The notes beneath the pieces were generated by a model. It was not told the DNA's origin. It saw only the letters and a program-made list of their open reading frames with translations, and searched no databases. A stretch of DNA of 64,000 nucleotides from Neocallimastix lanati (nom. inval.) (Eukaryota; Neocallimastigomycota; Neocallimastigomycetes; Neocallimastigales; Neocallimastigaceae), in assembly GCA_016946835.1 (NCBI GenBank), contig JACVTC010000011.1:1091001-1155000 (forward strand). Direction: 5' to 3'. The first letter of the stretch is position 1. Every line of letters starts with the position of its first letter. Position numbers and translations under genes: made by a program. Below, in pieces: positions 13,317 through 25,300 of this stretch.

Positions 13317-14015
13317 TCAAACAGTTCTCCTTTCGTAGTCAATATAATATTTGAATTCTTTTTCTTGCAATTCTGATAATAATTGAAAAAAGGTTGGCTT
13401 TTTTGCAAATAATTTTTTAAAGTATTTATTAAAAGATTCTGAAGCATTATTTGTAATATGCTTAATACTATCATAATAATTCCAATTTTCAGTTTCATAG
13501 TTAATTAAATAGGTTTTTTTAAAATATTCTAATAATTCTAAAAATTGAACATAATTATGTTCTTGGCACTCACTTTTTATTTTGTATATCATATATATAT
13601 TCAGGACTAATAAAATGAATGTTCGAAATATTTTGATAATAAATATATATATCTTTTATTTTTTTCAACTTTATTACCACATAATTCATTTTTTTGAACT
13701 TCTAATACTTTTTTAAAAGCCATATACAATATTTAATATTTACATTTAGAAAAAAATTTTTCTACAGCATTAGATATAGCTTTTTCAAAATTGCAATGAA
13801 GTATTTTTGATGTAATTTCAATACTATTATATTTACTAGAATTTTTTTTTATTTCTTCAAATAATATTTCATAAGTTGTTTGTTTTTTATTTTTTAATAT
13901 AGAAAAGGAAGTAGTCTAAAAACAATTTAATTCTGTAATGTAGGTTCTAGTTATGAATATTTGATAACTAAATATAGGTGCAATATAAAATGTGTCATCT
14001 GCATAAAATGATTAT
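13317..14015 (-). pseudogene. Decayed MULE-type (Mutator-like) DNA transposase fragment
   Basis: Successive minus-strand pieces align in order with a MULE transposase core. Near 13,900-14,010: FYADDTFYIAPIFSYQIFIT, which has the first catalytic Asp of the D-x-T-F motif, followed by one in-frame stop. Near 13,745-13,920: NKKQTTYEILFEEIKK then HCNFEKAISNAVEKFF, where the usual second catalytic Asp (TDFE) is replaced (NFE). Near 13,317-13,592: the C-terminal part with ITNNASESFNKYFKKLFAKK, typical of the region after the third catalytic residue. The linking stretch (13,600-13,740) is frameshifted. No terminal inverted repeats were found by eye, so the element edges are unknown. The family call rests on motif order, not on a database search. 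Confidence 0.6.
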
Positions 14016-14053
14016 TTTTAAAAAATAATTCTACTTGGAATGGAGATTAAATG

Positions 14054-14138
14054 CTAAATTTAACTAAACCACAATAAAATATTTTGTATAATCTCCTTAT
14101 TATTATTTTATATATATTAATAATAAACTATTATTAAA
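14054..14138 (+). repeat. LTR fragment related to the LTR of element 6
   Basis: About 85 bp closely match 51,112-51,199 inside the element 6 left LTR (both start CTAAATTTAACTAAACCACA and run to CTATTATTAAAT). The match stops exactly where the next LTR begins, suggesting that LTR inserted into it. Confidence 0.6.
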
Positions 14139-14760
14139 TGTAACGAATCCTAAAATTGGTACGTTATTTTTATATATTGTACCTTTTATATGATTTGGGG
14201 AAAGCAAGTTGTAATATTATAAAATAATATATTCTAATAAAAGAAATAAATAAAAAAATTATAACACAAAATTAATAATAAATTTTTAATAAATAATAAA
14301 GTGTTACTTCTAAGTCTTTATTTTATTTATAAGTTTTGTTCTTTAAATAAGACATATAATTTTATTATAACTTTATTATATCTTTAAATTTATATTTTAA
14401 TAATAATATTAACCAAAATATCCTAAATATTTATTCACCGGAATAAATATTTTATAATTCCTATTCTAACTATTATATTCCTTAAAGATATTAGATTATT
14501 AAGTTCCTCCTTGTTAATATTTTATCTTTTACTTATTTTTATACTATAATTTATCTTAATTCTTATTGGTTATCTATTAATTAAAATTATTTTTATTAAT
14601 ATTATATTTTTATATACTAATTAAACCTTATACCTATTATAATAAAATAACTAAAGAATTATTTATTTTCTTATATTTTTAATAATTTATTCTATTTTTG
14701 TGAGTAACGTACCAAGACGCCCCCACTTTGTCTAGACTTCGTCCCTTGAAGTCGTGATTT
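14139..14760 (-). mobile_element. 3' LTR with polypurine-tract remnant of a Ty3/gypsy element
   Basis: LTR about 14,139-14,714 with ends TGTAACG and CGTACCA. Just to its right (upstream on the minus strand) is a purine tract AAAGTGGGGGCG preceded by a hairpin GACTTC/GAAGTC (14,735-14,753), the usual arrangement before a 3' LTR. No coding part follows, so this is a truncated fossil. Its internal words resemble the LTR at 35,410-35,949. Confidence 0.6.
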
Positions 14761-15111
14761 ATGGATATAATGAATAAAAATTTTTATAAAAATTAAAAAA
14801 AATGTTATTATATTCTTTAAATTTTTTTTTCTTTTTTTTTTTTTTTTTTATATTTGAACTATATAACTATATAAATTTTTTTTTTTTTATATTATATATA
14901 TACAATTTCATACAATAATGTACATGTATACATTACATATATGTAATTTTATACTATATTGTATATGCATATATATATATATATATTTTTTTTTTTTTTA
15001 GGTAAGTAAATTGTAAAATTATGTTATATTGTTTATAAAATTTTATAAAATTATATACTTGTTTATTAATTTAATTTATATATATTCTGTCTATATATCT
15101 TTGTATATTTT
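14761..15111. other. AT-rich spacer
   Basis: T tracts and ATAT runs only; nothing recognised. Confidence 0.7.
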
Positions 15112-15500
15112 AATATTATATTTTACTATTATATTTTACTATTCTATTTTACTATTCTATTTTACTATTCTATTTTACTATTCTATTTTACTATTCTATT
15201 TTACTATTATATTTTACTATTATATTTTACTATTATATTTTACTATTCTATTTTACTATTCTATTTTACTATTCTATTTTACTATTCTATTTTACTATTC
15301 TATTTTACTATTATATTTTACTGTTATATTTTACTATTCTATTTTACTGTTATATTTTACTATTCTATTTTACTATTATATTTTACTATTATATTTTACT
15401 ATTCTATTTTACTATTCTATTTTACTATTCTATTTTACTATTATATTTTACTATTATATTTTATTATTATATTTTACTATTATAATCTATTATTATATTT
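15112..15500. repeat. 13-bp minisatellite, consensus ACTATTCTATTTT
   Basis: About 29 head-to-tail units, with variant units in which C is replaced (ACTATTATATTTT) or the A-C step changes. The long open frame across it is a by-product of the repeat and encodes only Phe/Tyr/Ile/Leu. Confidence 0.9.
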
Positions 15501-15620
15501 TTATTATATTTTATTATTTATATCTAATAAAAGAAATTACTGGATTAGAAATGTGAATTAATTTATTAAACTTTTCAACAATAGCTAAATGTTTATTTTT
15601 GGTAAGTTGAAATTCAAACG

Positions 15621-15622
<2 letters not shown>

Positions 15623-15665
<43 letters not shown>
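15623..15665. repeat. Poly(T) tract, 43 T
   Basis: Uninterrupted homopolymer just left of the element 1 LTR. Confidence 0.9.
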
Positions 15666-15666
<1 letters not shown>

Positions 15667-15674
15667 TCGTTATC

Positions 15675-16408
15675 TGTAAAGAGTTCTATCAGAAACAGAT
15701 TACAAATAACAAATTTTAACACCAAAATAAAAAAAAACACGTAATAAAAATTCGTTTTTTTAAATAAAATAATCTTTATTAAAAAAAAATTAAATCTCTT
15801 TTTGTTATTAACTATCATATAGTCAATAACTAATACATCGATTTAATTATAGAAATTTACATGTATTTATATTTTTTCATTATTACATTATAATATATTA
15901 TTTCTATCTAATTTAGATATATTACTATTTATTTATAAACAAAATATTTATTAATAATTTTATTAAATAATAATTAACTAAACTAAACAATAATTAATTC
16001 AATAAACTTTCAACTTATTTACAATAATAATTAAATTCAATAACAACTCATTTATTATATATTTATTATATAAATATTATTAATACTAATGTTTATATAT
16101 TTACAATTCAAAACTATTTTTGTAAACTATTTAAACTAATTTTAACTATTTAAAACTATTCCGAAATTAATTTTAAAGTATTTTAAACTAACTAAACTAA
16201 ATTAACTAAGTTAAATAGAATAACTAAACTAAATTAAATAAATTATTTAGATTAAAGTTATTATCCAAAATTATTTAAATAATAATTTTTCCTTTATGAA
16301 AAGTTTACATAAATTTATAATTAATTTTCATATACGTAAATCATAAATTTATGTAATTTTATTAATTATGTAATAATTAATTATTAAAGATTTTATTAAA
16401 TCTTTACA
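15675..16408 (-). repeat. Element 1, 3' LTR
   Basis: About 734 bp, perfect short terminal inverted repeat TGTAAAG/CTTTACA. Homologous along its length to the element 2 LTR but clearly diverged (shared blocks around ATACATCGAT and TATTTATATTTTTT). The latter is the TATA box on the minus strand. Confidence 0.7.
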
Positions 16409-16418
16409 TTCTCGCCCT

Positions 16419-19400
16419 TTAAGTTGAGCTCCTGCGAACTATAGAGTTCGATCTCCGGGAAGGAATGTCAATTATAAATGGTTGATATTTATGCCTAATG
16501 TATTCATTAAAATCTTTATCACCATCATCAACCACATTATTTCGTTTATTCCTTTTAGATTTACGAAAGTACTCTTGAATTAGCTGTCTATCGTAAATTT
16601 GATCTTCATCGATCCAAGAATCTTCAACAGAATCTAGGCCTTTCCAAGATACGAGGAAACGATTTTTTCCTCTATATGTCCTCATATCAATAATTCTTTC
16701 AGGAATCTTATCTATGGTATCGGTAGTTAACTTAATATTCTTTCTTTTCCTATTATTTCTATTAGCAAATTCATTTTCATAATATGGTTCCAGTAAAGAT
16801 ACATGGAAAACAGGGTGACAACGCATATTACTTGGTAATTTGAGTTCGTAGGCTAATGAACTAACTTTCTTCACAATTTCAAATGGACCAAGCATTTGGT
16901 CTGCTAATTTCCTTTTTACATTCTTAGTTGTATTTCCTTTGAGTAACCAAACTTTTTTACCAACTTCAAAATCTGGCGAGGATGATCTTTTGAAATCGGC
17001 ATACTTTTTATAAGTTTCTTTAGCTGACTCTAAATTTTCCTTTAAAAATTTAATATTTTCATTTATATCTTTCACTCTAACATCAGCTCTATGAGGACTA
17101 TCTGAAGAAGGAATTTCTAAACTAAATTTTGGATTAAATCCATAGTTTGCAAAAAATGGTGATTGATTGATTGATTGTTGCAGAGTATTATTATAAGCAA
17201 ATTCGGCAAAAGGCAACAAGTCAACCCAATTATTTTGTTTTTCATTTATGAAACAACGGAGATATTGTTCCAATATTCCGTTCACCCTCTCCGTTTGACC
17301 ATCAGTCTGCGGATGGTTAGAGGTGGAAATAGTCAATTTAATGTTCAATAATTCACAAAGGCGGTTCCAAAATTCAGAAGTAAATTGCGTACCTCTGTCG
17401 GAAACAATGGAATCAGGAAAACCATGCAACCTAAAGATATTACTAATAAAAGAATCAGCAGCAATGGATGCAGTAGGAAGACAACGTAAGGGAATAAAAT
17501 GTGCCATTTTAGTCAATCTATCTACAACAGTCATGACAGTGGTCATATCTTTGGATTTCGGTAATTCAACAATAAAATCCATGGAGATGTCTGACTATGG
17601 TCTGTCGGGGGTAGACAAAGGAGATAAAAGACCGTAGGGTTTATGTCTTGGAACTTTAGCTTTGCAGCAAGTTTCACAGGACTTAACAAACTTTTTAACA
17701 TCATTACGTAACTTAGGCCACCAAAAGTTACGATTAATCAAATCAAATGTTTTGCGTACACCGAAATGACCAGCAGTAGCAGAGTCATGGTGTATTTCAA
17801 GAACTCTTGTGCGAAGATTCTGAGGAACATAAATTAAGTTATCAAAAAGTAAGAAACCTTCCTTATCAATTTTACACTTATCAACAAATTTAATAGGTGG
17901 ATTAACATTACTATTATTTAAAATAAAGGATTTAATTTTTATAAAAAGATCATCATTATTTAAAGATTTCAAAATAGAATTAATCAAGGACTCATCACGT
18001 AAGTTACGATTAATAACACAATAAGAAACATCGCGAGAACAATCAAATAAATGATCACTTCTTCTTGACAAAATATCTGGTTTACCAGATTTTTTACCAG
18101 AACGATACATAAGATTAAAATCGAAACGAGAAAGAAATTCATACCAACGAATTTGTCGTTGAGAAAGTAGCTCAGGCTTCCTAGGAAAAGTAAGGTTTTT
18201 ATGATCGGTATAAATAGTAAATGGATGGCGAGCACCTTCAAGGTAATGACGCCATTCTTCCAAAGCAACTTTAATTGCAAGAAGCTCTTTATCATAAATG
18301 GGGTAATTTAGTTGAGATTTGGTTAGACTGGTAGAAATAAAAGCAATTGGGTGTAACTGACCATCAAATTCTTGGGAAAGTATAGCTCCAACAGCGAAAT
18401 TAGAAGCATCAGTTTCCACAATGAAAGGTTTGTTACTATCAGGATTTCTTAAAATTGGAGCAGAAGTAAAAAGTTCTTTTAATTTATCAAAGGATTTTTG
18501 TTGATCAGAACCCCAGAGAAATGGAACATTTTTCCTGGTAAGTTTATGTAAGGACCGCGCAATCTTAGCAAAATCCTTGATAAAAATTCTATAATAATTA
18601 CATAATCCAATAAATGATTGTATTTCCTTTACATTAGAAGGAACAGGCCAATCTAGGATAGCTTTAACCTTTTCAGGATCAACTTTCAAGCCGTCTTTTG
18701 ATAATATATAACCAAGGAAGGCGGTTTCAGTAACATCGAATTCTCACTTCTCTAATTTAATGTACAAGTTATTTTCTAATAATTTTTTAAGCACTTTTTT
18801 AACGTGTTCATGATGTTCCTCTAAACTATTAGAATAAATTAATATATCGTCTATGTAAGAAATAACAAAGTCATCTAAGTAATCGCTAAGAACATCATTA
18901 ATAAAATGCTGGAAGGTGGCTGGAGCATTTTTTAAGCTAAAAGGCATAACTAAATATTCAAAATGACCATATCTAGTACGAAATGCAGTCTTGTACTCAT
19001 CACCTTCTTTAATTCTTACTAAATTGTAGGCAGACTTTAAGTCCAACTTGGTAAAATATTTTGCACCTTTAACTCTATCTAATAATTCACTTATTAAAGG
19101 AAGAGGATAAGAATTACGGATGGTCATTTCATTCAATTTTCTATAATCAACACATAATCTCAATGAACCATCTTTCTTTTTAACAAATAATACAGGTGCA
19201 CCAGCGGGTGATTTGGATTTCCTAATGAATCCTTTTTCTAAATTTTCTTTTATATACTTTTTTAGTTCATCTCGTTCTGCCTCAGTTAAAGGATATATTG
19301 GACCATAAAATAAATTTGAATTATCCTTTAATCTTATTTCACAATCATATTCACGATGTGGAGGGAGTACGTTGCAATTTCTTTCATTGAATACTTCTGC

Positions 19401-21309
19401 GTAATTGTTATAAATAGGAGGTATTCCTATAATTTTTTGATTTAATTTATTCTCAAAATTACTAATTTTCAAACAATTACAGATACAACACAAATTTTTC
19501 ACAGAACACTTTTTAGAAATATACTTTTTATTTTCATCTTTAATTATCATTATGATTACAATTTTTTGTTACATTTTTACATAAAACATCAATTTTACAA
19601 ATTTTATTTAATTCATCTAAATTAATATTATTACTATCACTAAATTCATAAATTTCATCATCATTATCAAACATAAAACTATCATTTACATCACTATCAT
19701 AATTAATTATACAAAAATTTTTTACATCATTAAGTTCTTCTTTTTCACTACAAGTTTTAATACGAGTGCGACGACCTCTAATCGTAATTTCTTCATCAGA
19801 ATTCATATCGGAATCAGATTCGAAGGAATACTTACGCTTAAGATTATTCTTTTCCTTTGTTAAGGAAAGTTCTTCATATGGTTCCTTTCCTTTAGTAGAA
19901 ATTTTGTTTAACTTCTTTTTATTCTTATTTTTTCTATTCCTTTTTCCTACGTTGCAATGTCGAGCACAGTATCCTGAACTGAAAGAGATTTTCTTTGAAT
20001 CATGGTAATTGATAGGGCAATGCTTTTCGATCCAAGGGAGTCCTAAAATAATATCAACATCAGGAATACGGAGGGCATACAATTTTATTACTTCAAAATG
20101 ATTCCTAAGGCGTAAGATACATTTTTCAGTTTCCTTGTTGACACTAGAGGTTCCGTAGCCAAGACCAGCGACTTTAAAGGGCTTCTCGATGAGATTAAGT
20201 TTGAATTTGTTAATTCTAGCAAATTCAGGATGAATAAAATTAAGATCCGACCCAGAATCAATAAGAACTTTTGCCTTGACTTCTTCTGTATCATTAGTCT
20301 TAATATAAAAATCAATAATATTGGATTTTCCTTTTATATTCAGGTTTTCGTTATTTATTATATTTAAAACATTAAAAATATTTTCAGAATCTTCGATCTT
20401 TTTAATTCTTTTGAGGGAGGTAGAAGGAGACTTGATTTCGTTGTCGAATTTGTTAATAATCTTAACACCTTTTGGTCTTTTCTTATTTGGACAATTAAAT
20501 TTTAAGTGTCCAGGTTTTCCACAAATGAAGCACAGACCTTTCCTTCTTTTATCGGAATTATTCTCTTTATGTTCCTCGTAGTTTTTTTCGTGTGTTGGAA
20601 AGTATCTTATATTTCTCTGTCCTTTACTAATTCTGAAAAGATCTACATCCATAGGATCATCATTATTATAATTTCTCCTATCTTGATGCGTCAAGTAAAA
20701 TTCCTTGATATCGTTTCTTTTTGTTAAACTTTCTATATTAACGATATCTCTGAACAAAGCATTTAAATCATTGGGGTTTGGATTAACTAAAGCTAAATAT
20801 TCACGCATTTTTGGATGTAAGCCTCTAATGAACATATAAATTTTTGCGGCATCATTGAAGTTTGAGTATTGACTAACTTTTTGAAAGGCAGTAATATAAT
20901 TAACAACTTGGCCATATTTAAATTGGTGAATATTGCAGAGTTTAGCATTCGCAACAACAGCTTCAACATCTGGATCACCAAAATTTCTTCTTAATTCGGC
21001 TACAAATTGTTCTAAATTTTGTAAAATGGGATTATTATTTCTTCTTAAGCAAGATGCCCAGTTTAAAGCCTTTCCAGTTAAATAAGACATAATAAAGTTT
21101 ACCCTAGCAGCTTCATTAGTAAATCGTTGAGGATTGGCATCAATTGCCAATTCGATTCTTGTAAGGAAGCCATCTAATTTCCTCGTATTTCCAGAGAATG
21201 TAGGAGGGTCGTTGATTATTTTAAGTTGAGGTACTTGATTTACCTGCTGTTGTTGGTTCATGATGTCTTCCAAATTTAGATTTTGAAAAATAATGTTTAG
21301 TTCTTCCAA
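16419..21309 (-). pseudogene. Element 1 gag-pol coding region (fossil)
   Basis: In order along the minus strand: gag (from 21,309) with zinc knuckle CFICGKPGHLKFNCP; aspartic protease motif LIDSGSDLNFI; RT with YIDDILIYS; RNase H ([15 protein letters not shown]); integrase with an HHCC zinc-binding end and the D, D, E core motifs; chromodomain near 16,560-16,720 (FLVSWKGLDSVEDSWI). Every module of a chromovirus polyprotein is present. The region is split into several frames, so it is scored as broken with about two breaks. Confidence 0.85.
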
Positions 21310-21327
21310 TTTGAATTACCAAAAAAA

Positions 21328-21380
<53 letters not shown>

Positions 21381-21527
21381 CCAATCAAAATTGCCAAAAA
21401 AAATTTTTTTTTTTTTACGCCACTCTAGCTATATATTATTATTTTATTCTAATATATATATTTTTAATAGACTAATTCACTATTCCAATGTTACACTATT
21501 CTAAAAATTTTCCACATTTTATCTAAC

Positions 21528-22300
21528 TATAAAGTTTTGATTTAAAAAATAGATTATAAGTCAAAAATTATAATAACACTAAATAACACAAAAATGTTTT
21601 ATAAACAAATAAGTTTTATTATATTTAGATTTTAAAATAATCTTTATTAATTATTAGTGTTATTAACAATAAATCGTTAATAACAATTACATCGATTAAA
21701 ATACATGAAATTTGGTTAACTATTTATATTTTTATCTTATTACATTTAGAATATATAATTCCTATTGAATTATATTATCTAACTATTTATTTAAAAACAA
21801 TACTAACCTAAACTAATAATAAATAATTAACTATTACTAAATAAAGAGAATTATAATTAATAACTAAAATAAATATAAACAATTTCAATCGAGCTCATTT
21901 ATTATTTATTTATTATTTAAATATTATTAATAAATTCTTATTATATTTTCTATTTAAAATTAATATAAAAGTTGTCATAATTATTTAATATGATTTTAGC
22001 ATAAAATGCCGCAAGTTTCAACATGACTAATTGCATAGTTTCATGTTGTTAATTTATCTTGTAAAAAACCTTAACTCTTATTATTTAAATTAAATTACAT
22101 AAAAAGAAATGATTTTCAATTACTAGTTTCACAAGAGAAATTTTTAATTTATTAATATGATTGGGAAGAAGTCGAAGTTTTGTTTAAAATTATTTGCAAT
22201 AATTTTATACACGTGATTTTTAATAGATTTATTTCAATTTTACTTAAATTTATGATTAAATTTAATTAAAATTTATAAAGATATTAATAATATCTTTACA
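21528..22300 (-). repeat. Element 2, 3' LTR
   Basis: 773 bp. On the element strand it starts TGTAAAG and ends CTTTATA. Nearly identical to 27,537-28,309. Confidence 0.95.
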
Positions 22301-22337
22301 ATCTCGCCCCTTAAGTCGAGCTCCTGCGAGATTAACT

Positions 22338-25300
22338 TTAAGAAGGAAGATCAATTACAAAAGGTTGATATTTATGTCTAACATAGTACTCGTTTGCATC
22401 ATCAGGTGGTTGACAGAATTCGTTGTTAACATTCGAAGATTTGTTCTTCTTTTCTTTTCTGTAATATTCTTGTATTAATTGTCTATCAAGAATTTGATCT
22501 TCATCAATCCAAGTATTTTCACTAAAATCGCATCCTTTCCATTTAATCAAGTAACGATTCTTATTGTTAAAGGTTTTCATTTTAATTATTCTTTCAGGAG
22601 TTCTATCAATTGTATCCGTATTAAGATTAATATTTCTTCTACGAGTATTTCTTCTGTTTGAAAATTCATTTTCATGGTAAGGTTCGAGAAGTGAAACATG
22701 AAATACAGGGTGACAACGCATATTATTAGGAAGTTTAAGTTCGTACGCTAAGTCACTAACTTTTCTTATTATTTCAAAAGGTCCTATTAGTTGATCAGAT
22801 AATTTTCTATTTTTCTTTGTTGTATTACCCTTTAAAAGATAAACTTTATTTCCTACTTTAAAATCTGGAGAATCCATTCTTTTCAGATCTGCATATTTCT
22901 TATAAGTCTTTTTTGCTTGCTCTAAGTTTTCTTTTAAAAATTTAATGTTTTCATTAATATTTAATATTCTTTTCTCAGCTCTATGCGGATTCTCATTTGA
23001 AGGAATTTCAGGATTAAATTTCGGATTAAAACCATAATTTGCAAAAAATGGTGATTGATTTATTGACTGTTGTAAAGTATTATTATAGGAAAATTCTGCA
23101 AAAGGTAATAAATCAAGCCAGTTATTTTGCTTTTCATTGATGAAGCAACGAAGATATTGTTCCAATATCGAGTTCACCCTCTCCGTTTGACCATCGGTCT
23201 GCGGGTGATAAGCAGTAGAAAAAGAATGCTTAATATTTAAAAGAGAGCAAAGACGATTCCAAAAATCAGAGGTAAACTGAGAACCACGATCAGAAATAAT
23301 AGAATCGGGGAAACCATGAAGTTTAAAAATATTAGCAATGAAAGAATCAGCAGCAATAGAAGCAGTAGGAAGACATCTAAAAGGTATAAAATGAGCCATT
23401 TTAGTTAAGCGATCCACAACAACCATTATAGTGGTCATATCTTTGGATTTCGGAAGTTCAACAATAAAATCCATAGAGATAGCAGACCAGGCTCTATTTG
23501 GTGTAGAAAGTGGAGAAAGTAAACCATATGGCTTATGTCTTGGGATTTTGGATTTTGAACAAATTTCACAAGATTTAATAAACATTTTAACATCTTTTTG
23601 TAATTTAGGCCACCAGAAATTACGAGAAATAAGTTCAATAGTTTTATTAATTCCAAAATGACCAGCAGAAATAGAGTCATGATGGAGTTCTAAAACTCTT
23701 ATTCTAATTTTATTGGGAACATAAATTAAATTTTCAAAAAGTAAATAACCATTTTTGTCAAGAGAAAATTTATCGATTTTACTAAAAGGGGGATCTTTTG
23801 ATTTATCATTTTTAAGAAATTCAGTTATTTTGCAATAGAATTCATCATTAGCTAGAGAATCATGAATAGAGGAGATTAAAGAATCATTCTTAAAACTACA
23901 TGAATTAATAACGCATGAAATAGGACGAACACTAGCAAATAAATGATCACTACGTCTTGATAAAATATCTGGTTTACCTGACTTTTTACCAGCTCTGTAA
24001 ATTAGTTTAAAATCAAATCTAGATAAGAATTCATACCAACGAATTTGGCGTTGGGAAAGAAGTTCAGGTTTTCGAGGGAAAGTTAAATTCTTATGATCAG
24101 TATAAATAATAAACTGATGGCGAGCTCCTTCTAAGTAATGTCTCCATCCTTCCAATGCAACTTTAATAGCAAGAAGTTCTTTGTCATAGATAGGGTAATT
24201 TCTTTGGGATTTAGTTAAGCTAGTAGAAATAAAAGCAATTGGATGCAAATGCCCATCAAATTCCTGAGAAAGAATTGCACCAACAGCAAAATTACTAGCA
24301 TCAGTTTCAACAATGAATTGTTTGTTGCTATCAGGATGTTTCAAAATAGGAGCAGTAGTAAATAATTCTTTTAAAGTATCAAACCCTTTTTGTTGTTCAG
24401 AACTCCAATTAAAAGGAACATTTTTTCTAGTTAATTTGTGGAGAGGATTTGCAATTTTCGCAAAGTCTTTAATAAAAATTCTGTAATAATTACAAAGTCC
24501 AATAAACGATTGAATTTCTTTAACGTTTGTTGGAACAGGCCAATCTAAAATTGCTTTAACTTTTTCTTTATCCATTTTAATTTCATCTCTTGATAAAACA
24601 TAACCAAGAAAGGTAGTTTCAGTTACATCAAATTCACACTTTTCTAATTTAACAACTAAATGATTCTCTAACAATTTTCTTAAAACTTTCTTAACATGTA
24701 CATGATGTTCTTCCAAAGTATTAGAATAAATTAAAATGTCATCAATGTAAGAGATTACAAAATCATCTAAGTAATCACTGAGAACATCATTTATAAAATG
24801 TTGGAATGTAGCAGGGGCATTCTTAAGCCCAAAAGGCATAACGAGATATTCAAAGGGCCCGTATCTTGTACGAAAGGCAGTTTTGTACTCGTCACCTTCT
24901 TTAATTCTTACTAAGTTATAAGCAGATTTTAAATCTAACTTAGTAAAATATTTAGCACCTTTAACTCTATCCAACAATTCACTAATTAAAGGAAGTGGAT
25001 AAGAGTTACGGATGGTCATTTCGTTCAATTTTCTATAATCAATAACTAGTCTATAAGTACCATCCTTTTTTCTAACAAATAAAATAGGTGCACCAGCAGG
25101 AGAAGAAGATTTCCTAATAAAACCCTTTTTTAAATTCTCTTCTAAATATTTCTTTAATTCTTCTCTCTCCGTTTCAGTTAAAGGGTACAACGGACCATAA
25201 AATAGACTACAATTATCTTTTAATTTAATTTCACAATCATAATTACGATGCGGAGGTAACACATTACAATTATTTTCATTAAACACTTCTTTAAACATCA

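Larger units (their letters stand above)
15675..21488 (-). mobile_element. Element 1: Ty3/gypsy chromovirus, broken, with mismatched ends
   Basis: Minus-strand element. Parts from right to left: leader with a 48-T tract (21,333-21,380), gag and protease, RT and RNase H, integrase, chromodomain, purine tract GGGCGAGAA, and 3' LTR at 15,675-16,408. The protein is a close relative of element 2. The coding region is broken about twice. Its 5' side does not match its own 3' LTR: after the leader comes an LTR of another family (21,489-21,522, continuing at 28,315 after the element 2 insertion). It is older than element 2. Confidence 0.85.

Noticed and set aside
15029-15556. 175-codon open frame rich in Phe, Tyr, Ile, Leu
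   Set aside because: It is the 13-bp minisatellite read as protein; no start context, no family, perfect periodicity.
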